Positions 31,105 to 40,277 of a stretch of 64,000 nt of DNA are shown here, in pieces. Made by a program: the position numbers and the translations under genes. This DNA comes from Azospirillum melinis. GTDB lineage: Bacteria > Pseudomonadota > Alphaproteobacteria > Azospirillales > Azospirillaceae. The first letter of the stretch is position 1. Every line of letters starts with the position of its first letter. The DNA lies in NCBI RefSeq assembly GCF_013340935.1, contig NZ_WHOS01000008.1:62001-126000 (forward strand), given 5' to 3'. The notes under the pieces are model-generated. The model had not been told where the DNA came from. It did not search any database and saw only the letters and a program-made list of their open reading frames with translations.

Positions 31105-32030
31105 CAGGATTCCTCGGTTTTTCTTCGGGTGGCGGAAGACGCGGGGTTTGAAACGGAAGCCGGCCGCTCCGGCGCGCGGTGATGCCCGGCAAGGACGGCC
31201 TTGATGCGGGCCAGACGGCGGTCGAGGCCGGGCGGGGCCTGCAAGCCGACGGCGACGGTCAGCACATCGATCAGTGCCAGCTGCGCCAGACGGGAGGCCA
31301 TTGGGGTGTGGACCGCGGTGTCCTCGTCCACATCGACGGTCAGGCGGATGTCGGCCCGTTCGGCCAGCGGGGTTGCCGATGCGGTGATGGCGATCACCGT
31401 CGCCCCGCCGTCGCGGGCGATGGCGGCGACGTCGAAGATTTCGTCGCTGGTGCCGGTCTTGGAGATCGCCAGCAGCGCGTCGCCGGGGCCGAGCGTCGCG
31501 GCGGCCATCGCCTGGAGATGAGCGTCGGTGCTGGCGGTGACCTGTGGCAGCAGGCGGAACAGCTTGTGATGGGCGTCCAGCGCCACCGCGCCCGAGGCGC
31601 CAACGCCGACGATCTGCACCCGGCGCGCCCGTGCCAGCACCCCGGCCGCCTTTTCCAACGCCAGGGCGTCGAGCCGGCCGCGCAGGCGGACCAGCGCGTC
31701 GATGGAGCGGTTCAGCACCTTTTCCGCCGCACTGGCGACGCTGTCGCCGGGAGAGAGGTCGCGCACCAGCGGGGTCGGGCGGTCGCCGGCCTCCTCCCGC
31801 GCGGCCGAGGCCGCCAGATGCTGGGCCAGCGCGATCTTGAATTCCTGGAACCCGCCGAAGCCGGCGGAGCGGCAGAAGCGCAGGACCGACGGTTCGCTGA
31901 CCCCCGCCTTGCCGGCAAGCTGGGCCAGGCTGTCGCGCACCGCCGCCCCGGGATCGGCCAGAACGCTGCGTGCCACCGCGGCTTCCGCGCGGCGCAGGCT
32001 GTCGAGGGAGGAGGCGATGCTGTCCAGCAT
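31104..32030 (-). CDS. hexR: HexR-like RpiR-family regulator
   Basis: 308 residues: an N-terminal RpiR helix-turn-helix (LAQLAGKAGVSEPSVLRFCRSAGFGGFQEFK in outline) and a C-terminal SIS sugar-phosphate-binding domain (VGVGASGAVALDAHHKLFRL, ISKTGTSDEIFDVA). HexR is known to repress Entner-Doudoroff genes and to release DNA when it binds KDPG. The assignment rests on the fold, on coupling to eda, and on an exact HexR box 57 bases before its start codon, which implies autoregulation. The extended, basic C-terminal tail after the SIS domain is poorly conserved in the family. Confidence 0.88.
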   Translation of the reverse strand: MLDSIASSLDSLRRAEAAVARSVLADPGAAVRDSLAQLAGKAGVSEPSVLRFCRSAGFGGFQEFKIALAQHLAASAAREEAGDRPTPLVRDLSPGDSVASAAEKVLNRSIDALVRLRGRLDALALEKAAGVLARARRVQIVGVGASGAVALDAHHKLFRLLPQVTASTDAHLQAMAAATLGPGDALLAISKTGTSDEIFDVAAIARDGGATVIAITASATPLAERADIRLTVDVDEDTAVHTPMASRLAQLALIDVLTVAVGLQAPPGLDRRLARIKAVLAGHHRAPERPASVSNPASSATRRKTEES

Positions 32031-32086
32031 GGGAGGACCGGAGTGGCTGCCGAAGCGGCAGCGGATGGAGGCGTATCGGAACCGAA

Positions 32087-32101
32087 TGTAGTTTTACTAC
32101 A
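32087..32101. promoter_or_regulatory. HexR operator
   Basis: TGTAGTTTTACTACA matches the HexR consensus TGTARTWWWAYTACA at every position. It lies in the 211-base gap between divergent hexR-eda and the FAH-family hydrolase gene and so may control both. Confidence 0.85.
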
Positions 32102-32241
32102 GACTGGCCGCTTTGTCGACCCGTCTGTGAAGCAACGCTACAATTCGTCCGCTCCCCCCTTTACTTTCCGCGCCGTCCGGGCAGGATCGGCCGGCACCGT
32201 CGTCCTGTCGGAGGCAACCTCCTTATCTGGAAGGGTTTTTC

Positions 32242-33084
32242 ATGAAACTGTTGCGCTACGGCCCGCCGGGCCAGGAAAAGCCGGGCCTGCTGGATGCCGA
32301 CGGCCGCATCCGCGATCTGTCCGCCTATGTCGACGATATCGCCGGCGCCACTCTGCTGCCGGATGGGCTGGACCGGCTGCGGGCCATCGACCCGGCCTCG
32401 CTGCCGCTGGTGGAGGGGAACCCGCGCCTCGGCCCCTGCGTCGGGCAGGTGGGCAAGATGGTCTGCATCGGCCTGAACTTCTCCGACCATGCGGCGGAGA
32501 CCGGCATGGCGGTGCCCCCGGAGCCGATCATCTTCATGAAGGCGACCAGCGCCATCGTCGGCCCGAACGATTCCATCGAACTGCCGCGCGGCTCGGAAAA
32601 GACCGACTGGGAGGTCGAACTGGCCTTCGTCATCGGCAAGACCGCCAAATACGTCTCGGAAGACGAGGCGATGGACCATGTCGCCGGCTATTGCATCGTC
32701 AACGACGTGTCGGAACGGGCCTTCCAGATCGAACGGCAGGGCCAGTGGACCAAGGGCAAGAGCTGCGACAGCTTCGGCCCGACCGGTCCGTGGCTGGTGA
32801 CCCGCGACGAGATCGAGGATCCGCAGGCGCTGAAGATGTGGCTGGAGGTCAACGGCCACCGCTATCAGGACGGCAGCAGCGCCACCATGGTCTACGGCGT
32901 GCGCTATCTGGTGTCCTACCTGTCGCGCTTCATGAGCCTACAGCCGGGCGACATCGTCTCCACCGGGACTCCGCCCGGCGTCGGCATGGGCCAGAAGCCG
33001 CAGGTCTTCCTGAAGGCCGGCGACGTGGTGGAACTGGGCGTCGAAGGGCTGGGCACCCAGCGCCAGACGGTCGTTCAGGGCTGA
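32242..33084 (+). CDS. Fumarylacetoacetate hydrolase-family protein (sugar-acid 2,4-diketo hydrolase-like)
   Basis: 280 residues with an FAH fold: an N-terminal cap (MKLLRYGPPGQEKPGLLD) and the catalytic core with IGLNFSDHAAE, metal ligands in EVELAFVIG and VNDVSERAFQ, and STGTPPGVGMGQKP. The closest described functions are 2,4-didehydro-3-deoxy-L-rhamnonate or -fuconate hydrolase and the older name ureidoglycolate lyase. The shared promoter region with hexR-eda favours a sugar-acid role; this is inference. The ATG at 32242 follows GGAAGGG about seven bases upstream. Confidence 0.85.
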   Translation: MKLLRYGPPGQEKPGLLDADGRIRDLSAYVDDIAGATLLPDGLDRLRAIDPASLPLVEGNPRLGPCVGQVGKMVCIGLNFSDHAAETGMAVPPEPIIFMKATSAIVGPNDSIELPRGSEKTDWEVELAFVIGKTAKYVSEDEAMDHVAGYCIVNDVSERAFQIERQGQWTKGKSCDSFGPTGPWLVTRDEIEDPQALKMWLEVNGHRYQDGSSATMVYGVRYLVSYLSRFMSLQPGDIVSTGTPPGVGMGQKPQVFLKAGDVVELGVEGLGTQRQTVVQG

Positions 33085-33108
33085 AACCGCTTCGGGGTTG
33101 AAAAACGA

Positions 33109-33141
33109 AAGGCCCCTCTTCCCGCGGGGAAGAAGGGCCTT
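33109..33141. terminator. Convergent terminator hairpin
   Basis: A 15-base-pair stem with one mismatch (33109-33123 with 33127-33141) and a GCG loop. It starts with AAGG and ends with CCTT. It lies between the FAH-family gene and the chemoreceptor, whose ends converge. Confidence 0.8.
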
Positions 33142-33151
33142 ATCGTTGGCA

Positions 33152-35329
33152 TCACGCCGACCGCACCTGACTGAGGAAGCGGTCGATCTGCTGCTGGAGG
33201 CGACCGGTCTGGTTGGAGACCTCCTGGGCGACCGACAGGACTTCCTGGGCCGACTGGCCGGTCTGGCCGGCGGCGGTCCGCACCTGACCGATGTTCTGGG
33301 AAGCCTGGGCGGTGCCGCCCGCCGCCTGCTGGACGTTGCGGGCGATCTCCGAAGTGGCGGCACCCTGCTCCTCCACCGCCGCGGCGATGCTGGCGGCGAT
33401 GTCGTTCAGGCGGCCGATGGTCAGGCCGATGCTGCGGATGGCGCCGACCGCCTCGCCGGTCGCCTGCTGCATGGCGCCGATCTGGCCGGCAATCTGCTCG
33501 GTGGCCTTCGCCGTCTGGCTGGCCAGCTGCTTCACCTCGCTCGCCACCACGGCAAAGCCCTTGCCGGCTTCCCCGGCGCGCGCCGCTTCGATGGTGGCGT
33601 TGAGCGCCAGCAGGTTGGTCTGTCCGGCGATGTCGGAGATCAGATCCAGCACGGCGCCAATGCGGCTGGCCGCCTCGTTCAGGTCGCGCATGGTGCTGTC
33701 GGTGCGCTCGGCCTCATTGGCGGCCTTGGCGGCGATGGTCGCCGATTCGGTCACCTGCCGGGCGATCTCGCTGATCGATTGCGACAGCTCGTGCGCGGCC
33801 GAAGCGGCGCCGTCCACGTTGACCGATGCGGTCTCCGCCGCTTCGGCGGCGTTGCCCGCCTGGCGCGAGGTGTCGTCGGCGGTCGCCACCATGCCGGCGG
33901 CGGTCTGGTGCATCTGGGTGGCGGCGGCCGACACCGTCTCCACCACCGTCTTGACGCCGTTCTCGAACTGGTCGGCCAGCGACAGCATGGTCTGGCGGCG
34001 TTCGCCGGCGGCCCGCTGGCGTTCGGCCTCGGCGGCGGTGCGGGCGGTCTCCACCTCGCGCGCGGTGTCGCGGAAGACCAGCAGTGCGGCACCCATCTCC
34101 GCGATCTCGTCCTTGCCGGTCAGCGCGATCTCTGCATCGAGGTCGCCGGCAGCGATACGGCCCATGCCGGTCTTCAGATCCATCATGCGGCGGATGACGA
34201 TGCGGCCGATGTAGAGCCAGACCACCAGGATCGACACCAGGATGCTCGCCACCGCGACGGCGAGCTGGGTCAGGCGGCTGTTGTCCAGCATATGGGTGGT
34301 GGCGGCGCTGGCCTCCGCGATGCTGCTCTTCTGCCCATCCACCAGGGTGGAAATGCCCTTGGCGAGGGTGGTGGTCAGGGCGTGGTTGCTCTCCAGCAGC
34401 TGGGTGAAATAGCCCTCGATGGTCAGTTCCTTCTGGCGCAGGGTGACCATGGAGTTTTCGCCGATGGAAAAGCCGTTCAGCAGTTCCGCCTGCTTGGTGG
34501 CCACGGCGGCCAGCCGCTCCGGCAGTGCCTCCGCGTTGTTGGAAAGCCCGGCGAGCGACACGCCCACCCGCGTCTCGATGATCGCCAGCCGCTGGTCGTC
34601 CCGGGTGGTCGACGCTTCCATCAGCATGTTGCGGATGTTGGCGGCTTCCGCCGTGACGATGGCCAACGGCTTCTTCTGCGCCATCACCTTGTTCAGGGTT
34701 GCCGCCGCCTCGCGCATCGCCTCGGGGGCGGCGTCCGGCTCCGCCAGGGTGGAGCGGGCCTGCTCTTCCTCATTGTTGAGGACGGAGGTCCAAGGGGCGG
34801 TGAATTTCTGGATTTCCGCTTCGGCCGCCATCACCTTCGGCATCATCGCCATGCGTTCGGCGCCGAGCGCCACCCGTTCGGCCGCAGCCTGGTCGAGCTG
34901 CGCCAGATTGCCGAGCAGCCCTTGCGATGCCTCCTCGATTGCGGCGAGCTGAGACCCGGCGGAACCGGTGGCCCGCAGCCGGGACAGGCGCGCGTTGAAC
35001 TCTTCCTTCGCGGCGGCGATGCGGGCGGAGACCGCCTCGCGCGCGGCGGCGGTGTCGGCGGAGGTCAGGGCCGGGGCCAGCGCCACCAGCCGTTCGGCCT
35101 GCTGCGCCACCGCCATGCCCTCGGTCATCGCCGGCACCGCCTGGCCGACGATGGCGTCGATGGTGGTGCGCACGTTCGCATAGCCGATCAGCGCCACCGC
35201 GGCAGCGACCAGCGTGCCGGACAGCACCACGCCGATGGCGATCATCAGCTTGGCGCGCAGCCCGGAATACCATGCACCGCCCTTGGCGGGTGCGCCATGG
35301 CGCGTCATGCTCTGGCTATCCTTCGACAT
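33152..35329 (-). CDS. Methyl-accepting chemotaxis protein with long helical periplasmic sensor
   Basis: 725 residues. A transmembrane helix near 30-50 is followed by a periplasmic, almost all-helical sensor of about 290 residues, then a second transmembrane helix ([20 protein letters not shown]), HAMP, and the cytoplasmic signalling domain with the highly conserved tip [26 protein letters not shown] in outline. The C-terminus has no CheR-binding pentapeptide. The large helical sensor resembles the TorS-type sensor of the kinase at 26882 in size and layout. The ligand is unknown. The ATG at 35329 follows GGGGGAGGATGGG. Confidence 0.93.
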   Translation of the reverse strand: MSKDSQSMTRHGAPAKGGAWYSGLRAKLMIAIGVVLSGTLVAAAVALIGYANVRTTIDAIVGQAVPAMTEGMAVAQQAERLVALAPALTSADTAAAREAVSARIAAAKEEFNARLSRLRATGSAGSQLAAIEEASQGLLGNLAQLDQAAAERVALGAERMAMMPKVMAAEAEIQKFTAPWTSVLNNEEEQARSTLAEPDAAPEAMREAAATLNKVMAQKKPLAIVTAEAANIRNMLMEASTTRDDQRLAIIETRVGVSLAGLSNNAEALPERLAAVATKQAELLNGFSIGENSMVTLRQKELTIEGYFTQLLESNHALTTTLAKGISTLVDGQKSSIAEASAATTHMLDNSRLTQLAVAVASILVSILVVWLYIGRIVIRRMMDLKTGMGRIAAGDLDAEIALTGKDEIAEMGAALLVFRDTAREVETARTAAEAERQRAAGERRQTMLSLADQFENGVKTVVETVSAAATQMHQTAAGMVATADDTSRQAGNAAEAAETASVNVDGAASAAHELSQSISEIARQVTESATIAAKAANEAERTDSTMRDLNEAASRIGAVLDLISDIAGQTNLLALNATIEAARAGEAGKGFAVVASEVKQLASQTAKATEQIAGQIGAMQQATGEAVGAIRSIGLTIGRLNDIAASIAAAVEEQGAATSEIARNVQQAAGGTAQASQNIGQVRTAAGQTGQSAQEVLSVAQEVSNQTGRLQQQIDRFLSQVRSA

Positions 35330-35822
35330 CCCATCCTCCCCCTTCGGTGCTCGGACACCGACGCTCCATAAGTCATTGCGGCTGGCCGTTCCGGCTCTCG
35401 CCGCACCTTCATTCCACCGAACCTGCCTGCGACGGTCGCGGGCGGTTCGCAGGCGATGTCGCAGAAAAGGAACAATTGCAAATAATTTGGCCGTTCCGTG
35501 ACTAGGAAAGCGCCAAATCGCTTAAGAAAGAAATAAGGAGAATCCACGATTCTTCCGTGACGGCCTGCTAATCGTGCCGCAATGCAATGATCGGCCAGTC
35601 GGCCCCGGTTTCGATTTCACTGAAAGCGCGCATGGCTTGGCCGCCGCAAGCCGGAATGATGATCCAGGCCGGCCGTCGGCATATATAAAACTGGTGATAT
35701 AACAGATTTACTCACAACCGGCGGGCGCAACGGCCTCGCGCTCCGCTGAAGCAGCAGAAAGAAGGCCGGCCTTCGAAAAGGCCGGCCCATCCAGTCGGAG
35801 GCAAAGCGGTGTCGGCGTCGCG
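35330..35822. other. Non-coding stretch between chemoreceptor and flavohemoprotein
   Basis: 493 bases. The half next to the chemoreceptor must hold its promoter; I see no consensus sigma-28 or sigma-54 element in it. A clearly AT-richer patch near 35670-35715 (GCATATATAAAAC, GATATAACAG) has no open frame. The hairpin at 35764-35787 ends the hmp transcript. Confidence 0.5.
35764..35787 (-). terminator. Terminator hairpin of hmp
   Basis: GGCCGGCCTT and AAGGCCGGCC form a perfect 10-base-pair stem with a CGAA loop, 36 bases downstream of the hmp stop on the minus strand. Confidence 0.75.
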
Positions 35823-36998
35823 TCAGGCGAGCGCTTCGCGCGGGCCGAAAAACTCATGCACGATGGCCGACTCCGGCAGGCCGAGCGCGGTCAGCGCCTT
35901 GACCACCGCAGCCATGAACGGCTTCGGACCGACGACATAGGCGGCGACCCCCGGCTCCTGCGGCAGCAGCTTGCCCAGTTGCTCCTCGCCCAGCAGGCCG
36001 ACCATGTGCGGCTTGTCGCCCGGCTGCGGGTCGGCATAGCAGTAGACCGGCTTCAGCGCGTCATGCAGAGCGGCCAGTTCGTCGACCTGTCGGCGGAAGG
36101 CATGGACAGAGCCGTTGAGCGCCGCATGGACGTAGATGACCTTGCGGCCGGCGGCCAGCGCCTGTTCGGCCAGCGGCAGTGCGGGGGTCTGGCCGACACC
36201 GCCGGTGATCAGCAGCAGCGGACCGGCGCCCTCGCGCAGCACGAACTCGCCGGCGGGCGGATAGACGTCGATCTCGTCGCCGACCTGCACGCGGTCATGA
36301 AGGAAGCCGGAAACCAGCCCCTGCTGTTCCCGCTTCACCGAGATGCGGTAGTCCTTGCCGTTCGGCGAAGCCGACAGGCTGTAGTTGCGATGGACCGTCT
36401 CGCCGTCGATGGTCAGCCGCAGGCCGAGATACTGGCCGGGATGGAAGTCCATCACTTTCCTGCCATCGACCGGCGCCAGCCGGAAGGAGGTGATGACGGC
36501 ACTCTCCGGCGTCTTCTCCGCGATGCGGAAGCGGCGGGCGCCGCGCCAGCCGCCGGTCAAAGCCGCCTTGCGGGCATATTCCCTTTCTTCCGCGGCGATC
36601 AGCAGGTCCGCCAGCTGCCAATAGGCGGCACCCCAGGCGTCGGCGACCTCGGCGGTCACCGCGTCGCCCAGAACCTTGCCGATGGCTTCCATCAGGCAGG
36701 TGCCGACGATCTTGTACTGATCCGGCGTGATGTTCAGCGAGACGTGCTTCTGCACGATCCCATCCACCGCCGGACCCAGCACCTCGAGCCGGTCGATGTT
36801 GGAGGCGTAGGCGATGATGGCATTGGCCAGCGCTTCCGGCTGGGCGCTGCTGCGCTGGTGGCTCTGGTTGAAGACGGCGCGCACCTCGGGGAAGCGCTCG
36901 AACATCAGCGGATAGAAGGTGCCGGTGATCTTGTTGGCGTTGGCGGCGACGACGGGAGCGGTGGCCTTGATGACGGCGATCTGGGCAGGCGTCAGCAT
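35823..36998 (-). CDS. hmp: Flavohemoprotein, nitric oxide dioxygenase
   Basis: 391 residues, the normal Hmp length. An N-terminal globin domain (MLTPAQIAVIKATAPVV, proximal-histidine region IVQKHVSLNITPDQY) is followed by a FAD domain (RNYSLSASPNGKDYRISVKRE in outline) and an NAD domain (LLITGGVGQTPALPLAEQAL, ending VHEFFGPREALA). It oxidises nitric oxide to nitrate with O2 and NADH in the cytoplasm. The ATG at 36998 matches the family N-terminus. A consensus sigma-54 promoter lies 46 bases upstream, and norR is divergent, so NO-dependent induction by NorR is very likely. Confidence 0.96.
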   Translation of the reverse strand: MLTPAQIAVIKATAPVVAANANKITGTFYPLMFERFPEVRAVFNQSHQRSSAQPEALANAIIAYASNIDRLEVLGPAVDGIVQKHVSLNITPDQYKIVGTCLMEAIGKVLGDAVTAEVADAWGAAYWQLADLLIAAEEREYARKAALTGGWRGARRFRIAEKTPESAVITSFRLAPVDGRKVMDFHPGQYLGLRLTIDGETVHRNYSLSASPNGKDYRISVKREQQGLVSGFLHDRVQVGDEIDVYPPAGEFVLREGAGPLLLITGGVGQTPALPLAEQALAAGRKVIYVHAALNGSVHAFRRQVDELAALHDALKPVYCYADPQPGDKPHMVGLLGEEQLGKLLPQEPGVAAYVVGPKPFMAAVVKALTALGLPESAIVHEFFGPREALA

Positions 36999-37043
36999 GG
37001 GAGGGAGCAATCCTTTTGCGCGTCACGATGTCGCAACCAGATG

Positions 37044-37058
37044 GCAAGCCCTGTGCCA
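37044..37058 (-). promoter_or_regulatory. Sigma-54 (-24/-12) promoter of hmp
   Basis: On the minus strand this reads TGGCACAGGGCTTGC, an exact match to TGGCAC-N5-TTGC. It is correctly spaced before hmp and lies downstream of a NorR box. Confidence 0.88.
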
Positions 37059-37101
37059 AAGCGACGCAGCGCGGGAATCCGCGCTGTACAGAAGCCGCGT
37101 T

Positions 37102-37112
37102 GTCAAAGTGAC
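37102..37112. promoter_or_regulatory. NorR enhancer site
   Basis: GTCA-AAG-TGAC is a perfect inverted repeat and fits the NorR GT-N7-AC consensus. It is about 44 bases upstream of the -24 element of hmp and 20 bases before norR, so it may also mediate autorepression. Known NorR targets carry three sites; I see only this clear one, the others may be degenerate. Confidence 0.65.
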
Positions 37113-37132
37113 CGCACGGGGTATGATGTCGA

Positions 37133-38734
37133 ATGGACAACGATGCGGTCATTTCGACACCATCGCTCCCGCTGGAAGAGGCAGGAGCGCTGGTGCAGGC
37201 GCTGGACGATCCGGCACGGCTGTGGCCGCTGCTGCTCGATCTGACGGCGCGCCATCTGCCTTGCGATGCCTGCGCGCTGCTGCGGCGGGACGACCGCGCC
37301 GGAACCGGGCAGGCGGGGGCGGGGTTGCTGGTGCCGCTCGCCACCCGCGGCCTCAGCCCCGACACGCTGGGGCGGCGCTTCGAGCTGGACGAGCATCCCC
37401 GTTTGAAGGCGATTGCCGAGGCCGGGGACGGACTGTTGCGCTTTCCCGCCGGCTGCGAGCTTCCCGACCCCTATGACGGGCTGATTCCCGATCTGCGCCA
37501 GCGGCTGCATGTCCATGACTGCGTCGGCGTGCCACTCAGCGTCGATGGGCGGCCGTGGGGCATGCTGACCCTGGATGCGCTGAACGAGGGGCGTTTCGAA
37601 GGGTGGGAGGGGGCGATTGCCGCCTGGGCCCGGCTCGCCGCCGACCTTGCGGCGGCGATGGAGCGGCGTGCCGCCCTGGCCGGCGATGGCGGCACCGCCC
37701 TGCGGATCATCGACGATCCGCCGCAGGGCCCCGACTTCGACCCCATCGGCGCCAGCCCGGCGATGGCGAGCCTGCTGACGGAGATCGACACCGTGGCGGT
37801 CAGCGACCTCGTCGTGCTGGTGCTGGGTGAAACCGGGGTTGGCAAGGAACTGGTGGCGCGACGGCTGCACGCCCATTCCCCTCGCGCCGCCGGACCGCTG
37901 GTCCACGTCAACTGTGCCGCCCTGCCGGACGCGCTGGTGGAAAGCGAACTGTTCGGCCATGTGCGCGGTGCCTTTTCCGGTGCGGTGGCCGACCGGCGGG
38001 GCAAGTTCGAACTGGCCGACGGCGGCACCCTCTTCCTGGACGAGGTCGGCGAGTTGCCGCTGGCGGCGCAGGCCAAGATGCTGCGGGCCCTGCAGAACGG
38101 CGAGATCCAGCGTATCGGCTCCGACCGCCACATCACCGTCGATGTGCGGGTAATCGCCGCCACCAACCGCGATCTGGCCGCGGAGGTGCGGGAGGGCCGC
38201 TTCCGCGCCGACGTCTATCACCGGCTCAGCGTCTATCCGCTTCGGGTGCCGCCGCTGCGCGACCGCGGCACAGACGTTCTGCGGCTGGCCGGCCTGTTTC
38301 TGGAGCGCAACCGGGCGCGGCTGGGCTTGCGCAACCTAAGACTATCGGTGGCGGCGGAGCGGCGCATGCTGGCCTATCCCTGGCCCGGCAACGTGCGGGA
38401 GTTGGAACACGCCATCGGCCGTGGCGCCATCCGCGCCCGCGTCGCCCGCCCGCCGGACGGCGGCGTGCTGACCCTGACGCCCGCCGATCTTGGGCTGGAA
38501 GAGGGAGAGGGGAGCACTGTGGCCGCGACTGTCCCGGTGCGGCAACTCCGCCTACCGGAGGTGCCGGACCTATCCGAGTTGCCGCTGCGCGACGCGGTGG
38601 AGGATCTGGAACGCCGGATGATCCGCGAGCATCTGGAGCGCCATGACGGCAATTGGGCGCAGGCGGCGCGGTCGCTCGGGCTGGACCGCAGCAACCTGTT
38701 CCGCCTTGCCCGGCGGCTGGGGTTGCGGGAATGA
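37133..38734 (+). CDS. norR: Nitric-oxide-sensing sigma-54 activator NorR
   Basis: 533 residues. The N-terminal GAF domain keeps residues known to hold the non-haem iron in E. coli NorR: an Arg in HPRLKAIAEAGD (about 90), Asp in DPYDGLIP, His128 and Cys130 in VHDCVGVPL, and Asp148 in LTLDAL. The AAA+ domain has Walker A GETGVGKE (232-239), a GAFSGA loop (279-284) in place of GAFTGA, and Walker B LFLDEV. A Fis-type HTH ends the protein (LGLDRSNLFRLARRLGL). It is divergent from hmp, its likely target. The stop overlaps the next start as ATGA. Serine for threonine in the loop is conservative. Confidence 0.94.
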   Translation: MDNDAVISTPSLPLEEAGALVQALDDPARLWPLLLDLTARHLPCDACALLRRDDRAGTGQAGAGLLVPLATRGLSPDTLGRRFELDEHPRLKAIAEAGDGLLRFPAGCELPDPYDGLIPDLRQRLHVHDCVGVPLSVDGRPWGMLTLDALNEGRFEGWEGAIAAWARLAADLAAAMERRAALAGDGGTALRIIDDPPQGPDFDPIGASPAMASLLTEIDTVAVSDLVVLVLGETGVGKELVARRLHAHSPRAAGPLVHVNCAALPDALVESELFGHVRGAFSGAVADRRGKFELADGGTLFLDEVGELPLAAQAKMLRALQNGEIQRIGSDRHITVDVRVIAATNRDLAAEVREGRFRADVYHRLSVYPLRVPPLRDRGTDVLRLAGLFLERNRARLGLRNLRLSVAAERRMLAYPWPGNVRELEHAIGRGAIRARVARPPDGGVLTLTPADLGLEEGEGSTVAATVPVRQLRLPEVPDLSELPLRDAVEDLERRMIREHLERHDGNWAQAARSLGLDRSNLFRLARRLGLRE

Positions 38735-38997
38735 GCGGCGAGGGGTTGTCCTGGCGCGCGGACATCGATGCGCTGGTCTTCCGGCCAGCCGGGCATGGCG
38801 GCTGGTGCGCTGTCCACCGGCTGGCCTTCCGCGCCCTGCTCGGCAAGCGGGAGCCGACGCCGGAAGACTGTCTCGCCTTCGCCGCCGCCCAGCGTGCCTC
38901 GTTCGAGGCCGCGGCGGCCGGCAAGATCGCGCAGCGCGGCTACGGCGCTGCGGCCAGCCTGCATCTGACCAGCCGCGACGTCGCCTGCCTCCTCTAG
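38731..38997 (+). CDS. Hypothetical 88-residue protein coupled to norR
   Basis: 88 residues, starting at an ATG that overlaps the norR stop. I do not recognise the family. Visible features are GWCAVHRLAFRALLG, a cysteine in EDCLAFAAAQ, and an end ASLHLTSRDVACLL. One Cys at 26, another near 47 and one near the C-terminus could bind metal. Translational coupling implies a role with NorR, for instance in NO or nitrogen-oxide stress. Its stop codon overlaps that of the convergent TRAP permease gene by four bases (CTAG). Confidence 0.7.
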   Translation: MSGEGLSWRADIDALVFRPAGHGGWCAVHRLAFRALLGKREPTPEDCLAFAAAQRASFEAAAAGKIAQRGYGAAASLHLTSRDVACLL

Positions 38998-40277
38998 AAC
39001 CCCATCTGCCGCGGCATCCACAGCGCCAGATCCGGCCAGACGATCACCGCGACCACCACCAGCAGCATGGTGACCAGCGGCCACATCACCCAGCGCAGGG
39101 TGCTTTCCATCGTGCAGCCTGTCATCCGGCAAGCCACCATCAGGTTGACGGCCATCGGTGGGGTGAACTGGCCGACCGCGATCATCAGGGTCAGGATGAC
39201 GCCGAACCAGGTCAGGTCCCACTTGTAGGCGGTGGCGATGGGGATCAGCAGCGGCAACAGGATGATGAAGATCGAGATGCCGTCCAGGAAGGTGCCGACG
39301 ATGGTCAGCAGCACCACCAGCAAGGCCATCACACCGTATTCGCCCAGACCCGAATGGATGATGGCGTCGGCGATGGGGTCGATCACCGACAGGGTGCTCA
39401 ATGCCCAGCCGAACACGCTGGCAAGAGCGATCACCGTGAGGATGATGGCGGAGATCTCCGCCGCCTCGACCAGCATGGAATAGAGGTCTCGGAAACGGAT
39501 GGTGCGGTAGACCACCATGCCGAGCAGCAGGCCATAGGCCACGGCGATCACCGCCGCTTCCGTCGGCGTGAAGATGCCGAGCCGCAGGCCGCCAAGGATG
39601 ATGACCTTGGCGAACAGGCCCAGCGACGCATCCCACAGGCTGCGCCAGAAGGGCGGGCGCGGCTCGTGCGACAGCTTGGAACCGAGATTGTGTTTCCGTG
39701 CCAGCCAGAAGACCGGGATGATCAGGGCCAGACCGGCCAGGGTACCGGGGATGATGCCGGCGGCGAACATCGAGGTGGTCGGGGCGGCCGGCACCAGCAC
39801 GCTGTAGATGATCAGTGCGACCGACGGCGGGATCAGGATGTCGGTGGCCGCCGCGGCGGCGATGACGCTGGCGATGTAGGGGCGGGGATAGCCGGCGCGG
39901 ATCATGCTGGGCGCCATGACGCCGCAGACCGCCGCGGCGATGGCCGGGCCGGATCCTGAAATGCCGCCCATCATCATCGCCACCACGACGGCGATGACCG
40001 CCAGGGCGCCCTTGCCCTGGCCGACGATGGCGGTGGCGAAGCGCACGAGCTTCTGCGCCACGCCCGACCGGTCGAAGATGGTGCCGGCCAGCACGAACAT
40101 CGGGATGGTCAGCAGCGGATACTTGGCGATGCCGGTATAGACGCTGGTCGGTACCGAGATGACGCCGAGATGGGCGAAGGCGATGGCGGCGGTGCCGGCT
40201 AGCCCGAGGGCGGCGGCGATCGGCACGCCCAGCACCATCATCACCAGGAACGAGCCGAAGAGCAGGGTGGTGATCAC
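38994..40277 (-). CDS. TRAP transporter large permease (DctM family)
   Basis: 427 residues, mostly hydrophobic, with the DctM patterns IPMFVLAGTIFDRSG, GGISGSGPAIAAAVCGVMAPSM in outline, ATDILIPPSVALIIY and GTFLDGISIFIILLPLLIPI. It is the channel-forming subunit of a secondary TRAP importer, which uses the sodium gradient. Its start overlaps the end of the small permease gene by four bases. No binding-protein gene (dctP) is adjacent on either side, so the substrate cannot be inferred from a partner. Confidence 0.93.
   Translation of the reverse strand: MITTLLFGSFLVMMVLGVPIAAALGLAGTAAIAFAHLGVISVPTSVYTGIAKYPLLTIPMFVLAGTIFDRSGVAQKLVRFATAIVGQGKGALAVIAVVVAMMMGGISGSGPAIAAAVCGVMAPSMIRAGYPRPYIASVIAAAAATDILIPPSVALIIYSVLVPAAPTTSMFAAGIIPGTLAGLALIIPVFWLARKHNLGSKLSHEPRPPFWRSLWDASLGLFAKVIILGGLRLGIFTPTEAAVIAVAYGLLLGMVVYRTIRFRDLYSMLVEAAEISAIILTVIALASVFGWALSTLSVIDPIADAIIHSGLGEYGVMALLVVLLTIVGTFLDGISIFIILLPLLIPIATAYKWDLTWFGVILTLMIAVGQFTPPMAVNLMVACRMTGCTMESTLRWVMWPLVTMLLVVVAVIVWPDLALWMPRQMGF

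Noticed and set aside
33098..35371. Plus-strand open frame (757 codons) opposite the chemoreceptor
   Set aside because: Gly/Arg/His-rich antisense product without domains; the chemoreceptor reading has all expected domains.
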